The notes below the pieces were generated by a model. That model searched no databases, had not been told where the DNA came from, and was given only the letters and a program-made list of their open reading frames with translations. Positions 56,012 through 64,000 of a stretch of 64,000 nt of DNA are shown in pieces. The DNA comes from Clostridia bacterium (GTDB taxonomy: Bacteria; Bacillota; Clostridia; Oscillospirales; CAG-272): positions 1 to 64,000 of the forward strand of contig JAFTRE010000030.1 of NCBI GenBank assembly GCA_017462385.1, in the 5' to 3' direction. The stretch's first letter is position 1, and every line of letters begins with the position of its first letter. The translations under genes were made by a program, and so were the position numbers.

Positions 56012-56692
56012 ATGCGACTTCTTATTGCCGAGGACGAGACCGAAATGGCACGCGCGCTGTGCGCGGTGCTTCGTCATCACAATTATTCGGTCGACACGGT
56101 GGATAACGGTACCGACGCGCTCGATTGGGGGCGCTCGTCCAATTACGACGGTATAATACTTGATATAATGATGCCCGGTCTTGACGGGCTGGAGGTACTC
56201 CGCCGTCTGCGTGACGAGGGTATATCCACTCCCGTGCTTATGCTGACTGCAAAAAGTGAGCTGGACGATAAAATAACGGGGCTTGACGCGGGAGCGGACG
56301 ACTATCTGTCCAAGCCCTTTGCAATGGGCGAGCTGCTCGCGCGCATTCGTGCCATGACACGCCGCCGCGAAAATTTCACCCCGAACATGCTTGCTTATGG
56401 TGATCTCTCGCTTGACCGCGCGAGCTTTACGCTCTCTTGCAGAGAAAAAAGTGAGCGGCTTGGCAATCGCGAATATCAGATGATGGAAATGCTGATGGAA
56501 AGCCGCGGCAGAGTCATTCCGACCGAGCTTTTTATGCAGCGCATCTGGGGATATGACACCGACGCCGAGATAAATGTGGTGTGGGTATATATCTCATATC
56601 TGCGCAAAAAGCTGGTGGCGCTCGGTTCGTCTGTTGAGATACGCGCGACGCGCGGTGTAGGCTACATGATAAGCGGGGGAGAGAGCAAATGA
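56012..56692 (+). CDS. OmpR/PhoB-type response regulator
   Basis: The protein has 226 aa: receiver domain with Asp51 (IILDIMMPGLDG), AEDE acidic pair, LMLTAK and LSKPF; winged helix about 128-226 (NVVWVYISYLRKKL, ATRGVGYMI). The start at 56012 has AAGGAGG seven bases upstream; an ATG six codons earlier overlaps that site. It overlaps the kinase gene by 4 bp. Target genes unknown. Confidence 0.95.
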   Translation: MRLLIAEDETEMARALCAVLRHHNYSVDTVDNGTDALDWGRSSNYDGIILDIMMPGLDGLEVLRRLRDEGISTPVLMLTAKSELDDKITGLDAGADDYLSKPFAMGELLARIRAMTRRRENFTPNMLAYGDLSLDRASFTLSCREKSERLGNREYQMMEMLMESRGRVIPTELFMQRIWGYDTDAEINVVWVYISYLRKKLVALGSSVEIRATRGVGYMISGGESK

Positions 56693-57948
56693 TAAAAAGA
56701 CTGCGCCGCCGTTTCATTCTTATTGCCATGCTGTCCTTTTTTGCGGTGCTGACCTTGCTTGTGGGTACCATCAATTTGGTCAACTTTGTTCAGACCGAAA
56801 GCAATATTGATGGCATGCTGCACTTGCTCTCCGATAATCGCGGCATATTTTCGGGGGAAATGGGGGAGATAAAGGATATGCCCGTCCGCCACGGGCGCGA
56901 GGATAGATTCCCGGGCACAGACGTGCACATCACGCCCGAAACGCCTTATGAAACGAGATATTTTGTGGTCGATCTGACAGCGAGCGGCGAGACGGCTCGC
57001 TGTGATACCTCGCACATCGCGGCGATAGATGAGGCCGCTGCTGTGCAATATGCTCTGTCGGTGGTGGAGTCGGGACGCGATCGCGGACGAATGGGCGGGA
57101 TATATCGCTATTACCGTGAGGATCGCCCTGATGGCGGCTGTACCGTCGTGTTTCTCGATTGCCGCGAGCAGATGTCGAGCCGCAGCGAATTGCTGATCAG
57201 CTCGATCATTATTGAGCTTGTCAGCCTGATCGCCGTGTTTTTGCCCGTATATTGGTTCTCAGGACGGGCGATTCGCCCTGTTGCCGAGAGCATCGAAAAG
57301 CAAAAGCGGTTTATCACCGATGCATCTCACGAAATAAAGACTCCACTTGCCATAATTTCGGCAAACACAGAGGTGTTGAGCATGACCGAGGGCGACAACG
57401 AATGGCTTGACAGCATCAAAAACCAGACCTCGCGGCTGGCGCGGCTTGTCGAGCGGCTTGTCATGCTTTCTCGATTGGACGAGACCAACCCGCCGCTCAC
57501 GCTGGGGGATTTCTCGCTCAGCGACGCGGTTTATGATGCCGCATATCCATTTGGAACGCTTGCCGAGAATTGCGGCAAGCGCCTCGTGCTTGATATTGCG
57601 GCGGGACTGACGTATCACGGCGACGAGGGCGCTATACGTCAGCTTGTGTCACTGCTGTGTGACAACGCCGTCAAATATTCGGATGAGAATGGCGAAATAC
57701 GAGTGTCGCTCACGCCGCGCGGCAAGGGGTCGGTGCTTGAGGTCAGCAATGATTGCCGCAATTTTGATGTGTCCGAACTGCCGCACTTGTTTGACAGGTT
57801 TTATCGCGTTGACGATTCGCGTTCGCGCAAAAGCGGTGGCTACGGCATAGGGCTTTCGGTCGCAAAAGCTATATGCGATGCCCACGGTGCTAAGATCATC
57901 GCCGCATACGACAGATATGGCAGAGTGATATTTACTGTTTATTTTTAA
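56689..57948 (+). CDS. sensor histidine kinase
   Basis: The protein has 419 aa. TM1 (about 8-32), an extracytoplasmic sensor domain of about 130 aa, TM2 (about 169-190), H box FITDASHEIKTPLA with phospho-His214, N box QLVSLLCDNAVKYS, and G2 GGYGIGLSVAKAI. There is little or no HAMP linker between TM2 and the H box. It partners with the regulator upstream. The sensor domain contains DGGCTVVFLDCRE but no recognised ligand motif. Confidence 0.94.
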   Translation: MIKRLRRRFILIAMLSFFAVLTLLVGTINLVNFVQTESNIDGMLHLLSDNRGIFSGEMGEIKDMPVRHGREDRFPGTDVHITPETPYETRYFVVDLTASGETARCDTSHIAAIDEAAAVQYALSVVESGRDRGRMGGIYRYYREDRPDGGCTVVFLDCREQMSSRSELLISSIIIELVSLIAVFLPVYWFSGRAIRPVAESIEKQKRFITDASHEIKTPLAIISANTEVLSMTEGDNEWLDSIKNQTSRLARLVERLVMLSRLDETNPPLTLGDFSLSDAVYDAAYPFGTLAENCGKRLVLDIAAGLTYHGDEGAIRQLVSLLCDNAVKYSDENGEIRVSLTPRGKGSVLEVSNDCRNFDVSELPHLFDRFYRVDDSRSRKSGGYGIGLSVAKAICDAHGAKIIAAYDRYGRVIFTVYF

Positions 57949-57960
57949 TAAATTATGTTT

Positions 57961-57988
57961 CGGGGCGTGCTTGGCACGCCCCGTTTGT
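57961..57988 (+). terminator. terminator after the second two-component system
   Basis: CGGGGCGTGC-TTG-GCACGCCCCG (57961-57983) followed by TTTGT. Its tail overlaps the -35 box of the next promoter. Confidence 0.8.
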
Positions 57989-58013
57989 ACTGTGGACAAA
58001 AATATGTTATAAT
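57985..58013 (+). promoter_or_regulatory. promoter of the sigma factor operon
   Basis: TTGTAC (57985-57990), 17 bp, TATAAT (58008-58013), with an 80-nt leader. Confidence 0.65.
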
Positions 58014-58094
58014 TTTTATATATCCGCAACGCCGAGGGGACTTTTTCTGTATATTAGAGTGAAAGGCCTTTTAACTTAATACGGAGGACGCAAA

Positions 58095-58649
58095 ATGACA
58101 GACGAGCAGATAGTAAATTTATACTGGGAGCGCTCAGAACAAGCGATACGAGAGACCGAAAAAGCATACGGCAGGTATTTTCACCATATCGCCCGTGGCA
58201 TACTCGGCGATGATGAGGACGCCAAGGAGATTGTAAACGATACATACCTCAAGGCGTGGAACAGCATCCCGCCCGAGCGGCCGAATCCGTTGCGTGCCTT
58301 TCTCGGAAGAGTCACCCGTCAGCTTGCCATCAATCGCGTTGAGCTGAATTCGGCCCAAAAGCGTGGTGGCGGGGAATATGTGGCTGTTCTCGATGAGCTT
58401 GGCGAGTGCATCTCGGATGGGGAAGAGGATATGTCCTCATCGCTCGCACTTCGCGAGGTGCTGAATCAATTTTTGCGTTCATTGCCGAATGAAGCAAGAC
58501 GTGTTTTTATCAAGCGGTATTGGTACATGCTCTCTATACGTGATATTGCCGAAGAGTACGGTATGAGTGAGAGTCGGGTGAAATCACAGCTTATGCGTAC
58601 ACGTCAGAAACTGAGGATCAAACTTGAACATGAGGGATTTGATGTATGA
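58095..58649 (+). CDS. ECF-type RNA polymerase sigma factor
   Basis: The protein has 184 aa. Region 2 (about 25-90: HHIARGILGDDEDAKEIVNDTYLKAWNSIP) and region 4 (about 125-175: LPNEARRVFIKRYWYMLSIRDIAEEYGMSESRVKSQLMRTRQKL) are both clear, with no region 3. GGAGG lies upstream of the ATG. The following gene overlaps by 4 bp and encodes a membrane protein that should act as its regulator. Confidence 0.93.
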   Translation: MTDEQIVNLYWERSEQAIRETEKAYGRYFHHIARGILGDDEDAKEIVNDTYLKAWNSIPPERPNPLRAFLGRVTRQLAINRVELNSAQKRGGGEYVAVLDELGECISDGEEDMSSSLALREVLNQFLRSLPNEARRVFIKRYWYMLSIRDIAEEYGMSESRVKSQLMRTRQKLRIKLEHEGFDV

Positions 58650-59902
58650 AAAATAAAGATATTTTGGATGCCATGAATGATATCGATTTTGACATGGTCG
58701 AGGATGCGGAGCGTGCAAAGGCGGAAAAAAGCCGCAGAGCGGTATGGAGGCGGTGGGGGGCTGCTGCGGCATGTCTTTGCCTGGTGTGCGGAATGCTTGC
58801 CGCAATTGCAGTGCCTATGCTCAGAGAGCCGTCCGTCGGAGACGGTGGCAAGGATTCCGAGGGCTTGTTGCTTCAAGGTGAGCTGTGGGTCGATACGCGC
58901 GAGAGAAACGGTAAAAAGGTAACTGCGTCCAACTACGAGGAAGGGGCGCTTGTCTGGCCGTGGTACTGTCGCGCCGTAAACGATCAATATTCGCATATGA
59001 AGTACAACGGCGCCGAATACAATTCGCGCAATTATACGGGCGAGACGCTTTCCGATGAGTATGTGGGCAAAAAATTGGGCCGTTCCACGGCAATGGGATA
59101 TGACATGTATGAAAATGATAAGCTGCATACCTTAGGCTGTGCGGTCTACGAGATAAGCGGAGTTGACCCGGAGCGGCTTGTGGCGGTCAAGTATGACGGT
59201 CATGATGGGTACTATGTTTTTTTGAAGCGCGCGCGCGGGGATTACGGCACGCTCGGAGAGCTTATCGAAGCGCTGAATTTGACCGAGACGGTCGCTCTGA
59301 CACGTGTATACATTGGAGATGAGTCTACTCAGTATGCTCTCAGCACCGAGGACAGCGCGGTATTGTGGGAGATATTCAATTCCTGCTCGGATGCTTTGAT
59401 CTGGCCCGAATACAGTGGTGTAAATTACGGTACCGTTGTTTCTTTCTCGGTTACATCCGAGGCGTTGGGGGGGAACGGTCTGTCGTGGCGGGTCAACAGC
59501 GCGGGCTTTCTGATAACAAATATCGAAAGTTACGTTTATTATTTTAACGTAGGAAAAGATGCCGTTTCAAAAATTGAACAATATGTTTTGGATCACAAAT
59601 CCGAAACAGCACAGACAAAAGTGTTCAACATTGTCGGAACTGTGACCGAGATCGGTGAGGATTATATTAAGATCGACGACTCTGTAATAATGAAGGATCC
59701 TGCCGACGGGATGGTGTTTACAGTCTATGCCAACGACATTCGCGTCAGCCGATACATTGACAGTGGCTTTTTGAAAGTCGGGCAGACGGTGATGATAGAG
59801 CACGGCGGAATATCTGCGGCGGCGCCGACCGAGGTGCACACTGCCACAGAGCTTTATGAAGCGATAATAACCGATTCGGGCCAGGCTTGGATACCCGAAT
59901 AA
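58646..59902 (+). CDS. membrane-anchored partner of the sigma factor (putative anti-sigma)
   Basis: The protein has 418 aa. A cytoplasmic N-terminus of about 35 aa (DILDAMNDIDFDMVEDAERAKAEKS) precedes one TM helix (about 37-58), then a large extracytoplasmic region; residues about 325-400 look like an OB-fold (GTVTEIGEDYIKIDDSVI, DSGFLKVGQTVMIEHGG). The 4-bp overlap with the sigma gene and the single-TM layout fit anti-sigma or sigma-regulating proteins common in gut Firmicutes. No zinc anti-sigma motif (HxxxCxxC) is present, so this role is inferred from context. Confidence 0.75.
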   Translation: MKNKDILDAMNDIDFDMVEDAERAKAEKSRRAVWRRWGAAAACLCLVCGMLAAIAVPMLREPSVGDGGKDSEGLLLQGELWVDTRERNGKKVTASNYEEGALVWPWYCRAVNDQYSHMKYNGAEYNSRNYTGETLSDEYVGKKLGRSTAMGYDMYENDKLHTLGCAVYEISGVDPERLVAVKYDGHDGYYVFLKRARGDYGTLGELIEALNLTETVALTRVYIGDESTQYALSTEDSAVLWEIFNSCSDALIWPEYSGVNYGTVVSFSVTSEALGGNGLSWRVNSAGFLITNIESYVYYFNVGKDAVSKIEQYVLDHKSETAQTKVFNIVGTVTEIGEDYIKIDDSVIMKDPADGMVFTVYANDIRVSRYIDSGFLKVGQTVMIEHGGISAAAPTEVHTATELYEAIITDSGQAWIPE

Positions 59903-59909
59903 ATGTCTG

Positions 59910-59937
59910 GGGCGAGACCGAAGAAAAGGTCTCGCCC
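59910..59937 (+). terminator. terminator after the sigma operon
   Basis: GGGCGAGACC (59910-59919) pairs perfectly with GGTCTCGCCC (59928-59937), 8-nt loop, then TCAAAATTTT. Confidence 0.8.
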
Positions 59938-59956
59938 TCAAAATTTTACAATCAAC

Positions 59957-59985
59957 TTGATTTTGAGTGCGGATTGTGCTATACT
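59957..59985 (+). promoter_or_regulatory. promoter of the FAD oxidoreductase gene
   Basis: TTGATT (59957-59962), 17 bp, TATACT (59980-59985). Confidence 0.65.
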
Positions 59986-60016
59986 TTGGGTAAAGTACAA
60001 AACAGGGGGTATCATT

Positions 60017-61321
60017 GTGAAAAATGTTCAGCTCTCGCTAAATGCTCCGATAGTTGCCGAGTATGATGTGGTCGTTTGCGGCGGCGGACCTGCCGGCTTT
60101 ATCGCCGCGATCGCGGCGGCAAGAGGCGGCGCGTCGGTGGCGCTTATCGAGCAATACGGCTTTCTCGGCGGCACGGCAACTGCAGGGCTTGTCGCACCTA
60201 TCAGCCGATTTAATTTCGGCGGCAGGCGTGTCATCGGTGGTATTCCGTGGGAATTTGTCGAGCGTCTCAAGGAGATCGGCAGCGCAATGGAGGAAAACCC
60301 TCCCGGAAACATTACATATATGCCCGAAAAATATAAATTGACAGCCCAGCGAATGGTGCTTGAAGCGGGCGTCGAGCTGTATCTGCACTCGTATCTTGTC
60401 GGCTGCGTATGCGATGGCGGCAAAATTTCGCACGTTGTGCTTCATACAAAAAAAGGCGCGCAGGCTATAGGCGCGAAATATTTTATCGACTGTACGGGCG
60501 ACGCAGATCTGGCATATATGGCCAATGTTCCCATGCAACCTGCAAACAAGAGCGGGAAATTGCAGCCTGCCTCGCTTTGCTTCTGCATAGGTGGCGTGGA
60601 TACTGCCAAAATGCCGCTCGCGCATCATAATCTGGATACCGAAAATCTGCACGACCTCGCGCTTCAAGCCGCGCTTCATGAGCTGGAGAAAACAGAGGAT
60701 GTTCCGCTTTTCGGTGGCCCTTGGTATTGCAGTGTCATGGAGGAGGGCTATCTTATCGTCAATATGACGCGCATTAGTGCCGACATGACCGATAATAAAG
60801 AGGCAACACGCGCCGAATGCGTACTTCACGAGGACGTCAATCGCTTAGTCGAGCTTTTGCGCCGTCACGTGCCCGAATACAAAAACGCATTTTTGATATC
60901 GACCGCGACACAGGTCGGCGTGCGCGAGACGAGACGCATTCTCGGCGCTCATACGCTGACGGGTGAGGAATATCTGAACGGAGTCGACTTTCCCGACGCC
61001 GTCTCGCGCGGCTGTCACCCCATTGACATACACCACGGCGGTGACACGGGACAGAGATGCAGTTTTCTCAAATGTGCGGCGTATATTCCGTATCGCACGC
61101 TGTATTCGCCCGGCTTTGACAACCTGCTGGTGGCGGGAAGATGCTTTTCTGCGGACGAGGTGTCGTCGGCATCCGTGCGTGTTCAGGCGTCGGTCATGGG
61201 ACTTGGACAGGCTGCAGGCGTCAGCGCCGCGATGTGCGCCAAAAACGGCGGCTCGGTTGCGGATGTCGATACGGACGCGCTCAGAGCAAGGCTTGTCGAG
61301 CTTGGCGCGGTGCTTGATTGA
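60017..61321 (+). CDS. FAD-dependent oxidoreductase (PF12831 type)
   Basis: The protein has 434 aa. Rossmann FAD site DVVVCGGGPAGFIAAIAAARGG with LIEQYGFLGGTATAGLV, a second FAD contact FIDCTGDADLAYMA, and C-terminal NLLVAGRCFSADEVSSASVRVQASVMGLGQAAG. The start is GTG at 60017, seven bases after GGGGG. It lies just downstream of its promoter. Family members act on varied substrates; none can be assigned. Cytoplasmic. Confidence 0.92.
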   Translation: MKNVQLSLNAPIVAEYDVVVCGGGPAGFIAAIAAARGGASVALIEQYGFLGGTATAGLVAPISRFNFGGRRVIGGIPWEFVERLKEIGSAMEENPPGNITYMPEKYKLTAQRMVLEAGVELYLHSYLVGCVCDGGKISHVVLHTKKGAQAIGAKYFIDCTGDADLAYMANVPMQPANKSGKLQPASLCFCIGGVDTAKMPLAHHNLDTENLHDLALQAALHELEKTEDVPLFGGPWYCSVMEEGYLIVNMTRISADMTDNKEATRAECVLHEDVNRLVELLRRHVPEYKNAFLISTATQVGVRETRRILGAHTLTGEEYLNGVDFPDAVSRGCHPIDIHHGGDTGQRCSFLKCAAYIPYRTLYSPGFDNLLVAGRCFSADEVSSASVRVQASVMGLGQAAGVSAAMCAKNGGSVADVDTDALRARLVELGAVLD

Positions 61322-61373
61322 CAAATAATGCGGTGCACGGGGCAATTCTGCATGATTTTTTTTGATATTTTTA

Positions 61374-61402
61374 TTGACAATTTAACTTTTATATGATATA
61401 AA
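61374..61402 (+). promoter_or_regulatory. promoter of the surface protein gene
   Basis: TTGACA (61374-61379), 17 bp, TATAAA (61397-61402). A second candidate (TTGCAA 61439-61444, 16 bp, TATAAT 61461-61466) lies 65 bp further on. The 200-nt leader is gene-free. Confidence 0.7.
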
Positions 61403-61522
61403 TATAAGTAAAAAAATTTGAAAATTTTCCCCGAGAGGTTGCAATTTTCATGAGATCAAGTATAATCTTGACAGACAGACAGACAGTAATACTGTCTCTT
61501 TTGGTGCGCTTAATATAAAATT

Positions 61523-61575
61523 AAAGGTCGACCGTGGCGGGCAAATATTGTCCGCCCGCAGGTCGGCCTTTGTTA
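61523..61575 (+). promoter_or_regulatory. two-tier hairpin in the leader of the surface protein gene
   Basis: AAAGGTCGACC (61523-61533) pairs with GGTCGGCCTTT (61561-61571), and GGCGGGC (61536-61542) pairs with GTCCGCC (61550-61556) inside it; TTGTTAT follows. Four GACA repeats and a GACAG-TAATA-CTGTC hairpin precede it (61469-61498). Likely an attenuator or a stabilising 5' structure. Confidence 0.6.
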
Positions 61576-61607
61576 TATGAAAAACTTAAATTTTATTTGG
61601 AGGTAAC

Positions 61608-63905
61608 ATGAAAAAAGGTTATTTGGTATTTGGGCTTGCTGTTGTGATGGCGGTGATAATGATCATCGGCATGGCGCTGACAACCGGCGCGGCGGACGGA
61701 GGCGCTTGTACAACAGAGGGCTGTACAGGCACCTACACAAACGGCTTCTGCTCCGCGGACAGCACGCATTATGAAGTGGCACAACAAGTCAGCGAAACAC
61801 ATCACCCCGAGCTGAATAGCACCCACAACGGCTATTATGCCATCGAAAACGCGGGTCAGCTCTATTGGTTTGCGGCGCAGGTGGATTCTCGCGCCATTGG
61901 TAATGTTGAGACTATCAGCATGACGAGTAATTTTTCGAAGGCGACCTATTATACAGTTACGGTCAACGCAGTATTGACCGATAACATTACGGTTAATCAG
62001 AATGTACTGAATGCAAGCGGTAATCTGAACAGCGGTACTTTCAGAGAATGGACACCCATCGGTTATCGTAATTACGATACTTACTACATTGCCTTTTCCG
62101 GCATCTTTGACGGCAATGGCAAGAGCATCAGCGGCTTGGTATATAATCACTATGGAACAGACATCAGGGTTGATAGCAGTGTTGGTTTGTTTTCTTACAT
62201 CCACGGTGCTGCAACAATCAAAAATACAACCATTGCCGATTCTTATTTTGCAGGTTCTGATCGTGTTGGAGCTTTTGCCGGATTTGCGGGAGAGCAACAG
62301 GATCAAAAGGTCGATCTCATCGAAAACTGTGTAAACAAAGCAACCGTCAAGGGATATCAAAACTGTGGCGGCATTGTAGGAAAAGGTTATCTTACAATTA
62401 ACAACTGCCGAAATGAGGGTAAGGTGCTTGCATTTCATCAAGGCGGCGGAATTGCCGGTTTCACCGAATATGATACCGTTATTACCAACACCGTCAATAC
62501 CGGCGATGTAGTTTGGGTGACCGAAAAGCTCTCTAAAATTGTACTGGGTGGCTTTGTCGGCTACGTAGGCGGCCGCAGCGCTTACAATGCTCTTCAAACA
62601 TTCAAAAATTGTTATAACACCGGTAATGTAATTATCAGCAGTAACCTTTCAAACAAATACAGTAACGAGGTTGGCGGTTTCTTTGGATATTGCGGAAATG
62701 CAAAGACTGTGGAAAACTGCTACAATTATGGTACACTTCAAATAACCGGCACATACACCTCTTCCCAAATTGGCAGTTTTGCGGGTTCTATATATAATTC
62801 TACAGTTACCAACTGCTACTATAACACCACAGACGCAACATACGGAGCAGTCAATAATGCCGATTCAGACGGCATAACCGGAAAAGAGGCATCTGCATTT
62901 GCTTCAGGTGAGGTCTGCTATCTGCTCAACGGCTCAACGAGCGAGGGCGATCTTGTATGGTATCAGACCATTGGTACTCATACCACCCCTCAGTTCAGCG
63001 GAAAGACAGTTTATTATGACGAAAGCGCAACACCGCAGTATTATAATGAAACGTCTGCTACGTCTGTTAAGTTTGTGGGCGCATCGATCACTGTCGGCCA
63101 GGATCTGACCATGAATTATTACGTTGAGATATACGACAGCGAGCTGATTGCGAATATTGCAAGCATAGCAATGAGATTTACGAGAAACGGCAAGACCGAG
63201 CTTGTATATGCGGGCGAGCCTAACACTGACGGGCAGTATGTGTTCGCTTATGAGCATATCGCCCCCCAGTGCATGGGAGACCTTATTGACGCAGAGCTTG
63301 TGGTGGTTGACGGCGAGAATGCGACCGTTATTGCCTCTAAGATGGACTATAGCGTCAAGGAGAATGCCGCTCAGCTGTTGCAAATGTACCCCGATAATGC
63401 GGAGCTTGTCCAGCTTGTCACGGATATGCTTTACTACGGCGCGGCATCGCAGACATACAGAAATTACAACGCCGACGCGCTCGTAACCGCCAACGTAACA
63501 GGACTCGGTTCATCCTCCGCAGATACCGCAGTCCCCACGGCTACCGATATGGAGCTCAGTACCTCCACAGGAACTGCTAAGTTCACAGCGGCAGGCGTAA
63601 GATTCAGCAATGTGAATAAGCTATACGTCAAGCTGAACACCATCGAGAACGTAACTCTTAAGGTAAACGGCAAGGATGTCACCCTGACGGATACCACATT
63701 CTACACCGACGCCATTTACGCAACAGGCTTTGATACGGTCTACACATTCGAGCTTTACGAGAACGGCACACTGGTTCAGACCCTGAAATACAGCGTCAAA
63801 TCGTATGTTTACGTCATGAAAGACAGCTCGAATACCGCAATGGCAGCGCTTGCAAAGGCACTGTATGCGTACGGAAAATCGGCAATAGCGTACTACAGTA
63901 ACTGA
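61608..63905 (+). CDS. large exported surface protein with GLUG-like repeats
   Basis: The protein has 765 aa. Signal peptide (MKKGYLVFG plus hydrophobic core, cleavage near TTGAA), then a short Cys motif CTTEGCTGTYTNGFC. A repeat region of about 60-430 has GLUG-like units (FDGNGKSISGLVYNHYGTD, GGIVGKGYLTINNCRNEG, GGIAGFTEYDTVITNTVNTG, VGGFFGYCGNAKTVENCYNYG). The C-terminal 280 aa (VKFVGASITVGQDLTMNYYVEI to YAYGKSAIAYYS) form a domain seen at the end of surface proteins in gut Clostridia. No LPXTG or lipobox. GGAGG precedes the ATG. It probably binds host or plant glycan or protein; unknown. Confidence 0.85.
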   Translation: MKKGYLVFGLAVVMAVIMIIGMALTTGAADGGACTTEGCTGTYTNGFCSADSTHYEVAQQVSETHHPELNSTHNGYYAIENAGQLYWFAAQVDSRAIGNVETISMTSNFSKATYYTVTVNAVLTDNITVNQNVLNASGNLNSGTFREWTPIGYRNYDTYYIAFSGIFDGNGKSISGLVYNHYGTDIRVDSSVGLFSYIHGAATIKNTTIADSYFAGSDRVGAFAGFAGEQQDQKVDLIENCVNKATVKGYQNCGGIVGKGYLTINNCRNEGKVLAFHQGGGIAGFTEYDTVITNTVNTGDVVWVTEKLSKIVLGGFVGYVGGRSAYNALQTFKNCYNTGNVIISSNLSNKYSNEVGGFFGYCGNAKTVENCYNYGTLQITGTYTSSQIGSFAGSIYNSTVTNCYYNTTDATYGAVNNADSDGITGKEASAFASGEVCYLLNGSTSEGDLVWYQTIGTHTTPQFSGKTVYYDESATPQYYNETSATSVKFVGASITVGQDLTMNYYVEIYDSELIANIASIAMRFTRNGKTELVYAGEPNTDGQYVFAYEHIAPQCMGDLIDAELVVVDGENATVIASKMDYSVKENAAQLLQMYPDNAELVQLVTDMLYYGAASQTYRNYNADALVTANVTGLGSSSADTAVPTATDMELSTSTGTAKFTAAGVRFSNVNKLYVKLNTIENVTLKVNGKDVTLTDTTFYTDAIYATGFDTVYTFELYENGTLVQTLKYSVKSYVYVMKDSSNTAMAALAKALYAYGKSAIAYYSN

Positions 63906-63920
63906 AAGGAGTGAGGATAA

Positions 63921-64000
63921 ATGAAAACATATCAACAGCCCACCGTTGAAATCGTGCTCATATCCAAAACGGATATACTTTCAGACAGTCCCTTTAACGG
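63921..64000 (+). CDS. start of a small peptide gene, cut by the window end
   Basis: AAAGGAG and GAGGATAA precede ATG 63921, 15 bp after the surface protein stop. The visible 26 residues (MKTYQQPTVEIVLISKTDIL then SDSPFN) match the start of short (about 30-60 aa) peptides of Clostridia with a K-Y-x-x-P-x-x-E-(I/V)-V leader followed by S/T-rich ends. Role unknown; co-transcribed with the surface protein. Confidence 0.7.
   Translation, partial: MKTYQQPTVEIVLISKTDILSDSPFN

Overview
The window looks like chromosomal DNA of an uncultured anaerobic gut-type member of the Clostridia (Firmicutes). The support is the gene content: the PLP-protein/sepF/ylmG/ileS/lspA division-translation block, feoA-feoB with a FeoB-associated Cys-rich protein, BY-kinase capsule regulators, LspA, PlsY, and a ferredoxin-like aldo/keto reductase. 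The sites agree: strong GGAGG ribosome binding sites and sigma-A promoters with TTGACA and TATAAT almost always 17 bp apart. Base composition is mixed-GC in housekeeping genes and clearly AT-rich in an accessory stretch at about 24.4-34.7 kb. No rRNA, CRISPR array, prophage or transposase was seen. Assignment below class level is not possible from this alone.

Layout. 1-6.3 kb (minus strand): a tRNA-Tyr/tRNA-Thr pair, then a phospholipid operon (cardiolipin synthase, PlsY) running directly into a two-component system and two membrane proteins. 6.4-10.2 kb (plus): acetyltransferase, aldo/keto reductase, DtxR-type regulator, MORN protein, BNR/sialidase-like protein. 10.25-10.63 kb: a palindrome-rich intergenic element. 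10.6-16.9 kb: SH3 lipoprotein, citrate synthase, two membrane proteins, two convergent glycerophosphodiester phosphodiesterases, an SGNH hydrolase. 17.1-19.9 kb: ferrous iron uptake (feoA, feoB, Cys-rich partner) with two copies of one palindromic operator. 19.9-24.3 kb (minus): sulfatase, tRNA-Lys, HAD phosphatase, RNase H, TcdA, a second HAD phosphatase.

24.4-34.7 kb is an accessory stretch broken by a core segment (nudF, GDPD, murQ, dapA, queA). It carries three toxin-antitoxin modules (MntA/HepT, HigB/HigA, RelB/YafQ), an XRE regulator, a probable structured RNA with its own promoter and terminator ahead of a small membrane protein, a DUF4932-like HEYAH protein, and a 204-aa protein whose N-terminus resembles the RRXRR/PLMP domain of IscB-type proteins.

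34.8-47.6 kb (plus): miaA, HlyD-like protein, YggS, SepF, YlmG, IleS, LspA, RluD-type synthase, Cof-type HAD, O-antigen-ligase-like protein, then a phosphatase/Wzz/BY-kinase regulatory set. 47.6-54.3 kb: CocE-type hydrolase, Gfo/Idh/MocA dehydrogenase, a second palindrome array, a TIM-barrel sugar isomerase, a metallophosphatase, GlmM. 54.4-64 kb: DUF1846 protein, a second two-component system, an ECF-like sigma factor with a membrane-anchored partner, an FAD oxidoreductase, a large exported GLUG-like surface protein, and the start of a small peptide gene cut by the window end.

The most novel-looking items are the promoter-RNA-terminator-membrane protein unit at 25.5-26.1 kb, the TCGATAT/ATATCGA hairpin arrays, the double GGTTAG-N6-CTAACC operators of feo, the operator-in-spacer promoters of two TA modules, and the nested start in the 204-aa RRXRR-like gene. 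All functions are inferred from reading the sequence; no searches were run.
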